Assembly (NCBI GenBank): GCA_023269455.1 | Contig: JAHFTG010000161.1 | Location: forward strand, 1-5,579 | Length of the DNA: 5,579 nt | Direction: 5' to 3' | Source of the DNA: Opitutaceae bacterium | Lineage (GTDB): Bacteria; Verrucomicrobiota; Verrucomicrobiia; Opitutales; Opitutaceae | In this document: in pieces, positions 1 to 5,579 of the stretch | Layout: each line of letters starts with the position of its first letter | How positions within the stretch are numbered: the first letter of the stretch is position 1 | Notes under the pieces: model-generated | What the model saw: only the letters and a program-made list of their open reading frames with translations | Databases searched by the model: none | What the model was told of the DNA's origin: nothing | Position numbers and translations under genes: made by a program

Positions 1-2
1 AC

Positions 3-104
3 GCGCCTTCCGTGCGTCGCTCACTCGCCAGAAACACCGACCGACCTGATCTGAAGCCCGTCGAGGGCATCCTCTCCCATCTCTTTCCTGATTACAGCAT
101 TTAG
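3..104 (+). CDS. Possible 3' end of an unidentified upstream gene (partial)
   Basis: One forward frame is open from the window edge to a TAG at 102-104, giving about 33 residues that end in HLFPDYSI. The other two forward frames stop at about 47 and 54. The stop lies 11 nt before the next start codon, which is operon-like spacing. The second half (DLKPVEGILSHLFPDYSI) reads like ordinary protein with usual codons, but the piece is too short to assign a family. A chance open stretch in GC-rich DNA is a real alternative, so this is only a possible gene tail. Confidence 0.3.
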   Translation, partial: APSVRRSLARNTDRPDLKPVEGILSHLFPDYSI

Positions 105-115
105 CCCGACCTCAC

Positions 116-307
116 ATGAGCACCATCGCTAAAAACCAAGTTTCCGCTTCCGAAATTCTTTCGCCCGCCTGGCTCGAAATCGTCCGTCAGAAAGTCGAAG
201 GACTGCGCTACGGCGTCGTCCAAATTGTCGTGCATGACTCGCGGGTCACGCAAATCGAACGCACCGAGAAGACACGTCTTCCCGGCCAGAGCGACGTGGC
301 GGAATAA
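116..307 (+). CDS. YezD-like small protein (DUF2292 family)
   Basis: This 63-residue protein matches the pattern of the YezD/DUF2292 family. It has an amphipathic helix (about residues 17-30, around W19 and VRQKVEGL), then RYGVVQIVVHDSRVTQIERTEK (31-52), where two beta strands flank a short turn and a basic tail follows. Family members are usually 45-65 residues, so the length fits. No signal peptide or membrane segment is visible, so it is probably cytoplasmic. The biochemical function of the family is unknown; from general knowledge, members often sit beside sulfate-transport or sulfur-assimilation genes, and that agrees with the Sbp and CysT genes downstream. The ATG at 116 is preceded by no Shine-Dalgarno sequence, but the family core begins soon after it, so the start is plausible. 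A hairpin terminator follows 24 bases after the stop. The family call is from recognition of the motif, not from an alignment. Confidence 0.75.
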   Translation: MSTIAKNQVSASEILSPAWLEIVRQKVEGLRYGVVQIVVHDSRVTQIERTEKTRLPGQSDVAE

Positions 308-331
308 TCCCACCCGTCGCCGTATCCCTTT

Positions 332-360
332 CCGCCTACCGGTCACACCGGAGGCGGTTT
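332..360 (+). terminator. Hairpin terminator after the yezD-like gene
   Basis: CCGCCT (332-337) plus CCGG (339-342) pair with CCGG (348-351) plus AGGCGG (352-357). The loop is TCACA and A338 is a single bulge. TTT follows directly. The T tract is short, so termination may be partial and could act as an attenuator between the small gene and the porin. Confidence 0.55.
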
Positions 361-443
361 CATCCCTAAGACACACACCAATCATAATCCGGATGTTCGA
401 CCAGTCCTCTGGAGTGCTCCTTGCCAGCCGACCTACAACTAAC

Positions 444-1865
444 ATGAGAACCCTTCCCTCCGCCGTTCGCACGGCGCTGGTCACCGCCATCACGGCCGCC
501 GGTCTTACGGCGTCCTCCCTCCACGCCCAGGCTGCCAGCCAGGACGATCTGAACGCCCTGCGTGAACAGATCCGCCAGCTCGATCAGAAACTCCGCGTCC
601 TTGAGCGCAACTCCGAGATCAAAGACGAGACTGCCGCCGCCGACGCCAAGAAGGCCGGCAAGATCGCCTTCACCGACAAAGGTCTGACCTTCTCGTCGGG
701 CGACGGGACCAACACGCTCAGGGTCCGCGGTCTTGTGCAGGGTGACTCGCGCTGGTTCCAGCACGACAATGTCGCCGCCAATAACACCTTCCTCCTTCGC
801 CGTGCCCGTATTATTTTCGAAGGCACGTTCGCCAAAAACTTCGACTACCTGATCACGCCAGAGTTTGCCGGAAGCACATCTAACACCAACCCCACTATTG
901 TTGACGCCTACGTCAACTGGAAGATTCAGCCCCAGTTCCAGATCCGCGTGGGCCGCTTCCGTGAGCCCGTCGGCCTCGAGCAGCTTCAAGCCGATGCTGT
1001 GGCGTTCTTCGCCGAGCGCTCGGTCGTATCCAGCTATGTTCCCAACCGCGATGTGGGCGTCCAGCTCGGTGGTGATTTACTTGACGGTCGCCTGAGCTAC
1101 GCCATCGGTGTTTTTAACGGCGTGGCCGACGGCCAGAATGGTGTTAACGCCTCCGACAACAGCAACGAAAAGGATGCTGCGGGCCGTATCTTCGCCACGC
1201 CGTTCATCAACGACAAGGACTCCGCGCTCGCCGGTCTCGGCTTCGGAGTGGGCGCCTCTGTCGGTAGCCAGAACGGCAGCAGCAACGGCTCGTTGTCCTA
1301 CAAGACGGATGGCCAGCAAAACTGGTTTACCTTCAATGGGTCAGGCACGCCGATTCAGTATGGTCAGACTTACCGCGTGTCTCCCCAGGCCTACTACTAC
1401 TACGGTCCGTTCGGCCTGCTCACCGAATACGCGGTGAGTTCGGCCGAGTGGCGCAACACCAATGGCACCAACCGTCGCTCCCTCCAGAACGACGCCTGGC
1501 AGATCGCCGCCGGGTATGTGCTCACGGGTGAGAACGCCAGTTACAAAGGCGTGGTTCCCAATACCAACTTCGATCTCGCCAACGGCACGTGGGGCGCCTT
1601 CGAGGTGGTCGGTCGTGTTTCCCAAGCCAATGTTGACAGAGGTGCGTTCACGGGGGGCACTCCGCTGGCGAATCGCGCCTCGGTTGCCGGTGGTGCCACC
1701 GGTCTCGGTGCTGGCCTAAACTGGTATCTCAGCAAAACGGTTCGCGCCTCATTCGACTACTTCCACACCCAGTTCGATTACGTCGGTGGCCCTGTCACCA
1801 CCCAGACGAGCCCCATCCATCAGGATGAAAACGTCTTCATAACGCGTCTCCAAGTCGCGTTCTGA
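444..1865 (+). CDS. Outer-membrane porin, OprO/OprP (Porin_O_P) family
   Basis: A 473-residue porin likely to form a beta-barrel channel in the outer membrane. The N-terminus is a signal peptide (basic MRTLPSAVRT, hydrophobic core to about residue 22, cleavage near the AQA at 28-30). A short heptad-like coiled coil follows (about 34-58, LNALREQIRQLDQKLRVLE), as in many trimeric porins. The barrel region carries family hallmarks: GRFREPVGLEQL (170-181), FFAERS (188-193), NRDVGVQLGG (201-210) and GRLSYAIGVFNG (215-226). The protein ends in alternating strand residues with terminal F (ITRLQVAF), the usual outer-membrane insertion signal. The frame stays open upstream to 225, but the signal peptide fixes the start at 444; the upstream part overlaps the small gene and is not protein-like. 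OprO/OprP relatives are known as phosphate or polyphosphate channels. Beside Sbp and CysT, this one more likely admits sulfate or organosulfur compounds, which is inference. No Shine-Dalgarno sequence is visible. Confidence 0.9.
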   Translation: MRTLPSAVRTALVTAITAAGLTASSLHAQAASQDDLNALREQIRQLDQKLRVLERNSEIKDETAAADAKKAGKIAFTDKGLTFSSGDGTNTLRVRGLVQGDSRWFQHDNVAANNTFLLRRARIIFEGTFAKNFDYLITPEFAGSTSNTNPTIVDAYVNWKIQPQFQIRVGRFREPVGLEQLQADAVAFFAERSVVSSYVPNRDVGVQLGGDLLDGRLSYAIGVFNGVADGQNGVNASDNSNEKDAAGRIFATPFINDKDSALAGLGFGVGASVGSQNGSSNGSLSYKTDGQQNWFTFNGSGTPIQYGQTYRVSPQAYYYYGPFGLLTEYAVSSAEWRNTNGTNRRSLQNDAWQIAAGYVLTGENASYKGVVPNTNFDLANGTWGAFEVVGRVSQANVDRGAFTGGTPLANRASVAGGATGLGAGLNWYLSKTVRASFDYFHTQFDYVGGPVTTQTSPIHQDENVFITRLQVAF

Positions 1866-1894
1866 TTCATAGGTTTGTTTGTGTAGTTTTGTAG

Positions 1895-1928
1895 CAAAGG
1901 CGGGGGAGCCCGCGCTCCCCCGCCTTTG
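1895..1928 (+). terminator. Perfect 15-bp hairpin terminator after the porin
   Basis: The arms at 1895-1909 and 1914-1928 are exact inverted repeats (CAAAGGCGGGGGAGC and its complement) around a 4-base CCGC loop. The hairpin starts 29 bases after the porin stop and 36 bases before the sbp start. No separate T tract follows; the only Ts are the CCTTTG at the end of the right arm and scattered Ts after it. It probably terminates transcription, or protects the porin mRNA 3' end and allows partial read-through into sbp. The symmetry would let it act on either strand. Confidence 0.75.
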
Positions 1929-1963
1929 ATCTTCCAAGTCCACTTCCTCCTCATTTTTTCATC

Positions 1964-2962
1964 ATGAAATTCCACTTCCTTCTTTCTCTCTTCGCCGCCG
2001 TGGCCATCACCGGCACGGCACTCGCCAAAGACATCGAGCTCCTCAACGTCTCCTACGATCCGACCCGCGAACTTTACGTTGATTACAACGCCGCCTTCTC
2101 CGCCTACTGGAAAGCCAAGACCGGCGACACTGTCACCATCAAGCAATCCCACGGCGGCTCCGGCAAGCAGGCCCGTTCCGTGATCGACGGTCTGCCTGCG
2201 GATGTCGTCACGCTCGCGCTCGCCGCCGATATCGACGCGATTTACGAGAACGCCAAGCGCCTGCCCAAAGACTGGCAAAAGCGCTTGCCCAACAACAGCG
2301 CGCCCTACACCAGCACCATCGTGTTCCTCGTTCGCAAGGGAAACCCCCAGAATATCAAGGACTGGGACGACCTCGTGAAGCCCGGCGTGACCATCGTAAC
2401 GCCCAACCCGAAGACCTCCGGCGGCGCCCGCTGGAACTACCTCGCGGCCTGGGGCTACGCACTCGGGAAGTATGGCAGTGACGACAAAGCCAAGGAATTC
2501 GTCGCCAAGCTCTACAAGAACGTGCCGGTGCTCGATTCCGGCGCGCGCGGCGCGACCACGACTTTCGTGCAGCGCGGCATCGGCGACGTCGCCATCTCGT
2601 GGGAAAACGAAGCCTACCTCGCGGTGAAGGAATTCGGCGCCGACAAGTTCGAGATCGTCGTCCCCTCGGTGAGCATCCTCGCCGAGCCGACCGTCAGCGT
2701 CGTTGATAAAGTCGTGAAAAAGAAAGGCACCGAGGCAGTCGCCAAGGCCTACCTCGAATACCTCTACTCCGACGAGGGGCAGGAGATCGCCGCGCGCAAT
2801 TTCTACCGTCCCCGCAACGAGCAGATCCTCGCCAAATACTCCGCCAGCTTCGCCAAGATCAAACTCTTCACGATCGACGACGTCTTCGGCGGCTGGGCCA
2901 AGGCCCAGAAAACCCACTTCGCCGACGGCGGCGTCTTCGACGACATCTACCTGAAGAAGTAA
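1964..2962 (+). CDS. sbp: Periplasmic sulfate-binding protein of the sulfate/thiosulfate ABC transporter
   Basis: A 332-residue periplasmic binding protein that captures sulfate (possibly thiosulfate) and delivers it to the CysT/CysW permease. The signal peptide is [21 protein letters not shown], with cleavage after A21. The mature protein begins with the family signature [13 protein letters not shown] (26-38), followed by [10 protein letters not shown] (62-71), [16 protein letters not shown] (148-163), [10 protein letters not shown] (192-201) and ISWENEA (211-217). D32, S66, S152-G153-G154, A194 and W213 correspond to the residues that hydrogen-bond dehydrated sulfate in the Salmonella protein. 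The length matches the family. No lipobox cysteine is present, so it should be soluble in the periplasm. The start has no Shine-Dalgarno sequence; a pyrimidine-rich stretch (CTTCCTCCTCATTTTTTC) lies just upstream. The porin lies upstream and the M14-like pair plus cysT lie downstream, behind a strong terminator. Sequence alone cannot separate Sbp from the thiosulfate-preferring CysP. Confidence 0.95.
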   Translation: MKFHFLLSLFAAVAITGTALAKDIELLNVSYDPTRELYVDYNAAFSAYWKAKTGDTVTIKQSHGGSGKQARSVIDGLPADVVTLALAADIDAIYENAKRLPKDWQKRLPNNSAPYTSTIVFLVRKGNPQNIKDWDDLVKPGVTIVTPNPKTSGGARWNYLAAWGYALGKYGSDDKAKEFVAKLYKNVPVLDSGARGATTTFVQRGIGDVAISWENEAYLAVKEFGADKFEIVVPSVSILAEPTVSVVDKVVKKKGTEAVAKAYLEYLYSDEGQEIAARNFYRPRNEQILAKYSASFAKIKLFTIDDVFGGWAKAQKTHFADGGVFDDIYLKK

Positions 2963-2980
2963 TTTATTAACCGATACCGG

Positions 2981-3040
2981 GAGGAGCGTGCCTGACGACG
3001 TTCACGAGGGCACTCGGGCGCGCCTCCTCTTGGTTTTTTT
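2981..3040 (+). terminator. Intrinsic terminator between sbp and the M14-like pair
   Basis: The left arm GAGGAGCGTGCCTGA (2981-2995) pairs with 3014-3029 (TCGGGCG followed by CGCCTCCTC), with one bulged C and two G-T pairs, giving a stem of about 15 pairs and an 18-base loop. TTGG and then seven Ts (3034-3040) follow. This is the clearest rho-independent terminator in the window. It should make sbp mRNA more abundant than the downstream hydrolase-cysT message, fitting the excess of binding protein over permease that is typical of ABC importers. CGTGCC (2987-2992) could instead pair with GGGCACTCG bases near 3009, so an alternative fold is possible. Confidence 0.8.
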
Positions 3041-3054
3041 AACAACATCCTATC

Positions 3055-3864
3055 ATGAGCCATATCTCCTCCCGCTTTGAGACGGTGACGCGTGCCCTCG
3101 CTCCGTCCGGCCTCCAGTCGCCCTCGCTCGATTTCAACGAACGTCTGACCTCGCTCTACGCGCTGGCCCACCGTTCCCAATACGTGTTCGCTTCGCCGCT
3201 CGGGCCGTTCTACCGGCAGGCGCGGCACTATCACGTTCCCCGTTTCGTTTATTTTGGACCGCACACTTCGGACGAATCGCTGCGGCTCGCCTTTTATGGC
3301 GGCTTTGATGCGCGCGATCTGCGCGGCACGCTGGCGCTCCTGCATTTCGTGGAGCGGCTCGCGCTCCAGCCCGAGCTGGCTCAGGGGCTGAATCTTTCGT
3401 TTTTTCCGCTGACTGATGTGACTGGCCTCCTGTCCAATGGCGCGGGCGAAGGCTTGGCCGGCGCTTCGTGGGATTATCCGCCCGCACCCGAGATCGATCT
3501 TCTCGCCAAAGATGCCCGCAGTCGCGGCTACTACGGATTCATCCGCGTTGAAACGGCCAATGCCGATGACGACGTGGTCACCATTCGCCTGCGCGGACAG
3601 GCGCTGGAGTCGGTCGGAGTCGAGATCATCACCTCGGAAGACGTGGAGCCATGGGCGGTGCGCTGGATTACGGAACCGGCCGAGGCACGCGTTACGGACG
3701 GCCCGCTTTCGCTGGCGGACGACCTGCCGTTCCAGCCCTTTGAGCTCACGTTGCAACTGCCCTCGACTTGGTCGGCGGAGATGCATCGCGAGGCGACCAC
3801 CTCGATTCTCAAGCGTTTCATCCTGCGCTACCGCGGCTTTCACGCCTACGGGCAGCATCTCTGA
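3055..3864 (+). CDS. M14/AstE-AspA-like protein lacking all catalytic residues (predicted pseudoenzyme)
   Basis: A 269-residue protein of no assigned function, recognisable only by comparison with the next gene. The two align along most of their length: LQSPSLDFNERL (20-31) with [22 protein letters not shown] (60-69) with [25 protein letters not shown] (77-91) with [24 protein letters not shown] (116-124) with [18 protein letters not shown] (228-236) with PFDLIFETP; and RYRGFHAYGQHL at the end with [12 protein letters not shown]. At every active-site position the residue is replaced: zinc ligands H and E become D85 and D88, the third ligand H becomes E166, and the catalytic E becomes Q234. 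The DLNR substrate-binding motif is missing. The frame is intact and codon use is normal, so it appears to be maintained rather than decaying. No signal peptide is visible, so a cytoplasmic location is likely. It may be a partner or regulator of the active paralogue, which is inference. It starts 15 bases after the terminator T tract with no Shine-Dalgarno sequence. Confidence 0.8.
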   Translation: MSHISSRFETVTRALAPSGLQSPSLDFNERLTSLYALAHRSQYVFASPLGPFYRQARHYHVPRFVYFGPHTSDESLRLAFYGGFDARDLRGTLALLHFVERLALQPELAQGLNLSFFPLTDVTGLLSNGAGEGLAGASWDYPPAPEIDLLAKDARSRGYYGFIRVETANADDDVVTIRLRGQALESVGVEIITSEDVEPWAVRWITEPAEARVTDGPLSLADDLPFQPFELTLQLPSTWSAEMHREATTSILKRFILRYRGFHAYGQHL

Positions 3865-3876
3865 GTTTTCCTCGCT

Positions 3877-4677
3877 GTGGTCCAACTCCTTCAACCTCCC
3901 GTTTCGCGTGATTTGCGCGCTTTGTTCGGCCCGCTCTTTGAGCTGGCGGAGCATAGTCAGGAGCTGACGGGGACCATGGCGGGGACTTTTTTTTCGGACG
4001 AGCGGCGTCATGGGATTCCGCGTTTTTTGTTTGAGGGGCCGAAGGCCGAGCACGATCCGATCCGGCTCGCGTTGTTTGCCGGTGTGCATGGCGATGAACC
4101 GGCGGGCTGCGCCGCGCTGGTCAGCCTGCTTTGCGACTTGGCGCAGAACCCCGCCAAGGCGACCGGCTACGATCTCGTGGTCTATCCGGTGTGCAACCCG
4201 ACGGGATTCGAGGACAACACGCGCGCCAACCGCGCCGGGCTGGACTTGAACCGCGAATTCTGGCGCGGCTCTGCGCAGCCCGAGGTCGTTATCCTGGAAA
4301 ACGAACTGCGCACGCATCGTTTCGATGGCATCATCACGTTGCACGCGGACGATACGAGTGAAGGACTCTACGGTTACGCGCATGGTCGCGTGTTGAACGA
4401 AGCGTTGCTCAAGCCGGCGCTGCGCGCGTCGGAGCAAGTGCTGCCGCGCAACCGTGCGGGCGTGATCGACGGCTTCGAGGCGGAGGAAGGCGTGATCCAT
4501 CGTTGCTTCGAGGGCGTGCTGTCGGCGCCGCGCGAGCAGAGGCCGCAGCCGTTTGATTTGATTTTCGAGACGCCCGCGCTTGCGCCCCACGACCTGCAAG
4601 TGCTTGCGTGTGTGGCCGCGCTTGAAACGATCTTCAGTGAATATCGCGGCTTCATCGCCCACGCCCAATACCTTTGA
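3877..4677 (+). CDS. M14 / succinylglutamate desuccinylase-aspartoacylase-like zinc hydrolase
   Basis: A 266-residue predicted zinc-dependent amide hydrolase of the carboxypeptidase A fold. The first zinc site is [10 protein letters not shown] (68-77), with H71 and E74 as the HxxE pair. NPTG (107-110) and [12 protein letters not shown] (118-129) match the NPDG and R-x-DLNR motifs that bind the substrate carboxylate. ITLHADD (153-159) supplies the third zinc ligand H156. LIFETPA (228-234) supplies the catalytic E231, in the ETP context also seen in AstE/AspA enzymes. No signal peptide is visible, so it probably acts in the cytoplasm on a small N-acyl or peptide substrate; the actual substrate cannot be read from the sequence. 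The start is GTG at 3877: an in-frame stop lies 5 codons upstream, and homology with the preceding paralogue begins at residue 5. The preceding gene ends 12 bases earlier and cysT overlaps its stop, so the three genes form a tight operon. It could be a peptidase, a deacylase or a desuccinylase. Confidence 0.85.
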   Translation: MVQLLQPPVSRDLRALFGPLFELAEHSQELTGTMAGTFFSDERRHGIPRFLFEGPKAEHDPIRLALFAGVHGDEPAGCAALVSLLCDLAQNPAKATGYDLVVYPVCNPTGFEDNTRANRAGLDLNREFWRGSAQPEVVILENELRTHRFDGIITLHADDTSEGLYGYAHGRVLNEALLKPALRASEQVLPRNRAGVIDGFEAEEGVIHRCFEGVLSAPREQRPQPFDLIFETPALAPHDLQVLACVAALETIFSEYRGFIAHAQYL

Positions 4678-4679
4678 TG
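4675..4679 (+). promoter_or_regulatory. TGATG stop-start overlap coupling the hydrolase to cysT
   Basis: The hydrolase stop TGA (4675-4677) shares its A with the cysT start ATG (4677-4679). No Shine-Dalgarno sequence precedes the ATG, so re-initiation by ribosomes finishing the hydrolase gene is the likely way cysT is translated. This ties the amounts of the two proteins together and fixes the cysT start. Confidence 0.85.
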
Positions 4680-5579
4680 TCTTCCCGTTCCGCACGCTCC
4701 GTTTTGCCCGGCTTCGGCCTCTCGCTGGGGTTCACGATCACCTACCTGAGTTTGATCGTCCTCGTGCCGCTCTCGGCTGCTTTCATCAAGACGTCCGGCA
4801 TGACGTGGGATGCGTTTGTCGAGGCGGTGGCTTCGCCGCGAGTGCTGGCGTCCTACCGGTTGAGTTTTGGTATCTCTTTTTTGGCGGCGACGGTGAACGC
4901 GTTTTTCGGGCTCATCGTGGCCTGGGTGCTGGTGCGTTATCCGTTCCCGGGAAAACGGATCGTGGATGCGATCGTCGATCTGCCGTTCGCGCTGCCGACG
5001 GCGGTGGCGGGCATCGCGCTCACCGCGATTTATGCGCGCAACGGCTGGGCGGGATTTCTTGAGCCGGCGTGGGGCGGGGTGACGGGGTCGGATGGCCGGA
5101 TCATCCACAACGGCTTCGTCCAATATCTCGGGAGCATTTTTCCCGGTGTGAACTGGGGCGAGTGGCTCGGCCTCAAGATCGCGTTTGACCGTCCGGGTAT
5201 TTTTATCGCGCTCACGTTTATCGGCCTGCCGTTTGTGGTGCGCACGTTGCAGCCGGTGTTGGAAGAGCTGGAGCCGGAGCTGGAGGAGGCATCGGCCACG
5301 CTCGGCGCGAACCGCTGGCAGACGATCCGCAAGGTGATTTTCCCTCAACTGCTCCCGGCGCTCATCACCGGATTCACGCTTTCGTTTGCGCGTGCGCTTG
5401 GCGAATACGGCTCGGTCGTGTTTATCGCGGGCAACCAGCCGTTGCACAGCGAGATCACGCCTCTGCTCATCATCACGAAGCTGGAGCAATACGACTACAA
5501 GGGCGCCACCGCCATCGCCGTGGTGCTGCTCGTGGCATCGTTCACACTCCTGCTCCTCATCAATCTCCTGCAAAACTGG
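4677..5579 (+). CDS. cysT: Sulfate/thiosulfate ABC transporter permease CysT (CysU), truncated by window end
   Basis: The reading frame is open from ATG 4677 to the window end (301 codons, no stop). It encodes an inner-membrane permease that pairs with CysW and the ATPase CysA to import sulfate delivered by Sbp. Hydrophobic segments lie at about 16-36, 62-86, 99-119, 174-190, 229-251 and 277-299, the expected six. The ATPase-docking EAA loop is at 203-222 ([20 protein letters not shown]), preceded by the CysT-typical [17 protein letters not shown] (185-201). [15 protein letters not shown] (239-253) is another family hallmark. Compared with the roughly 277-residue E. coli CysT, there is an extra segment of about 25-30 residues between the third and fourth membrane segments (about 130-170). 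The last visible residues, INLLQNW, align near the family C-terminus, so perhaps only 10-15 residues are missing. The start overlaps the hydrolase stop. cysW and cysA are expected just downstream. Confidence 0.93.
   Translation, partial: MSSRSARSVLPGFGLSLGFTITYLSLIVLVPLSAAFIKTSGMTWDAFVEAVASPRVLASYRLSFGISFLAATVNAFFGLIVAWVLVRYPFPGKRIVDAIVDLPFALPTAVAGIALTAIYARNGWAGFLEPAWGGVTGSDGRIIHNGFVQYLGSIFPGVNWGEWLGLKIAFDRPGIFIALTFIGLPFVVRTLQPVLEELEPELEEASATLGANRWQTIRKVIFPQLLPALITGFTLSFARALGEYGSVVFIAGNQPLHSEITPLLIITKLEQYDYKGATAIAVVLLVASFTLLLLINLLQNW

Noticed and set aside
1..115. SAM-type or other sulfur riboswitch upstream of the yezD-like gene
   Set aside because: I found no conserved multi-helix core or terminator/antiterminator pair in this stretch. 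The left edge is cut, so an element further upstream cannot be excluded.
358..388. Possible promoter with CATAAT (383-388) before the porin
   Set aside because: The upstream hexamer (TTTCAT at 358-363) is a poor -35 match at 19-base spacing and overlaps the hairpin tail, so it does not stand out from chance.
225..443. N-terminal extension of the porin from the ATG at 225
   Set aside because: It would overlap the yezD-like gene, run through a terminator hairpin and place 73 non-hydrophobic residues before a clear signal peptide.
1820..2917. Long open frame (365 codons) on the - strand opposite sbp
   Set aside because: It is the mirror frame of a GC-rich gene whose + strand product is unmistakably a sulfate-binding protein. 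The - strand translation has no recognisable domain.
3055..3864. First M14-like gene as a decaying pseudogene
   Set aside because: The frame is intact over 269 codons, conserved blocks remain, and the changes are concentrated at active-site positions, which fits a maintained pseudoenzyme better.
2947..4695. 582-codon open frame on the - strand opposite the M14-like pair
   Set aside because: The product is rich in R, E, Q and A with no motif, typical of antisense reading of GC-rich genes. The + strand pair has clear M14 motifs and tight operon spacing.
4374..5573. 399-codon open frame on the - strand opposite cysT
   Set aside because: Low-complexity R/E/D/H-rich translation; the + strand encodes CysT with its EAA loop and membrane segments.
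1..5579. CRISPR arrays, insertion sequences, tRNA or rRNA genes
   Set aside because: No regularly spaced repeats, transposase-like product, terminal inverted repeats or tRNA/rRNA-like segments were seen; the spacers between genes are all under 140 bases.

Overview
The window looks like part of a sulfur-assimilation locus of a GC-rich, Gram-negative bacterium with an outer membrane. Three things point to Verrucomicrobiota, probably Opitutaceae-like: an OprO/OprP-type outer-membrane porin, GC-rich coding regions, and no recognisable Shine-Dalgarno sequence before any of the six gene starts. The lineage is inferred from general character, not from a database match. All recognised genes are on the + strand. 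The long open frames on the - strand are mirror frames of these genes.

Layout: (1) at the left edge, a short open stretch ending at 104 may be the tail of an unidentified upstream gene. (2) 116-307 encodes a 63-residue YezD/DUF2292-like protein, followed by a hairpin terminator. (3) 444-1865 encodes an outer-membrane porin with a signal peptide, a short coiled coil and a beta-barrel, followed by a perfect 15-bp hairpin. (4) 1964-2962 encodes a periplasmic sulfate-binding protein (Sbp/CysP type), followed by a strong intrinsic terminator with a T7 tract. (5) 3055-3864 and 3877-4677 are tandem paralogues of an M14/AstE-AspA-like zinc hydrolase. The second keeps the zinc and catalytic residues; the first has lost every one of them. 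(6) 4677 to the window end encodes the sulfate ABC permease CysT (CysU), translationally coupled to the hydrolase gene by TGATG. CysW and CysA would be expected just downstream.

Together the genes describe a route for sulfate: across the outer membrane through the porin, capture by Sbp, and transfer across the inner membrane by a CysT-containing ABC transporter. The unusual part is the pair of M14-like proteins, one apparently active and one a pseudoenzyme, placed between the binding protein and the permease and coupled to the permease. They are not part of the textbook cysPTWA system. They are the best candidate here for something undescribed, such as release of sulfur from a conjugated substrate or control of the transporter.
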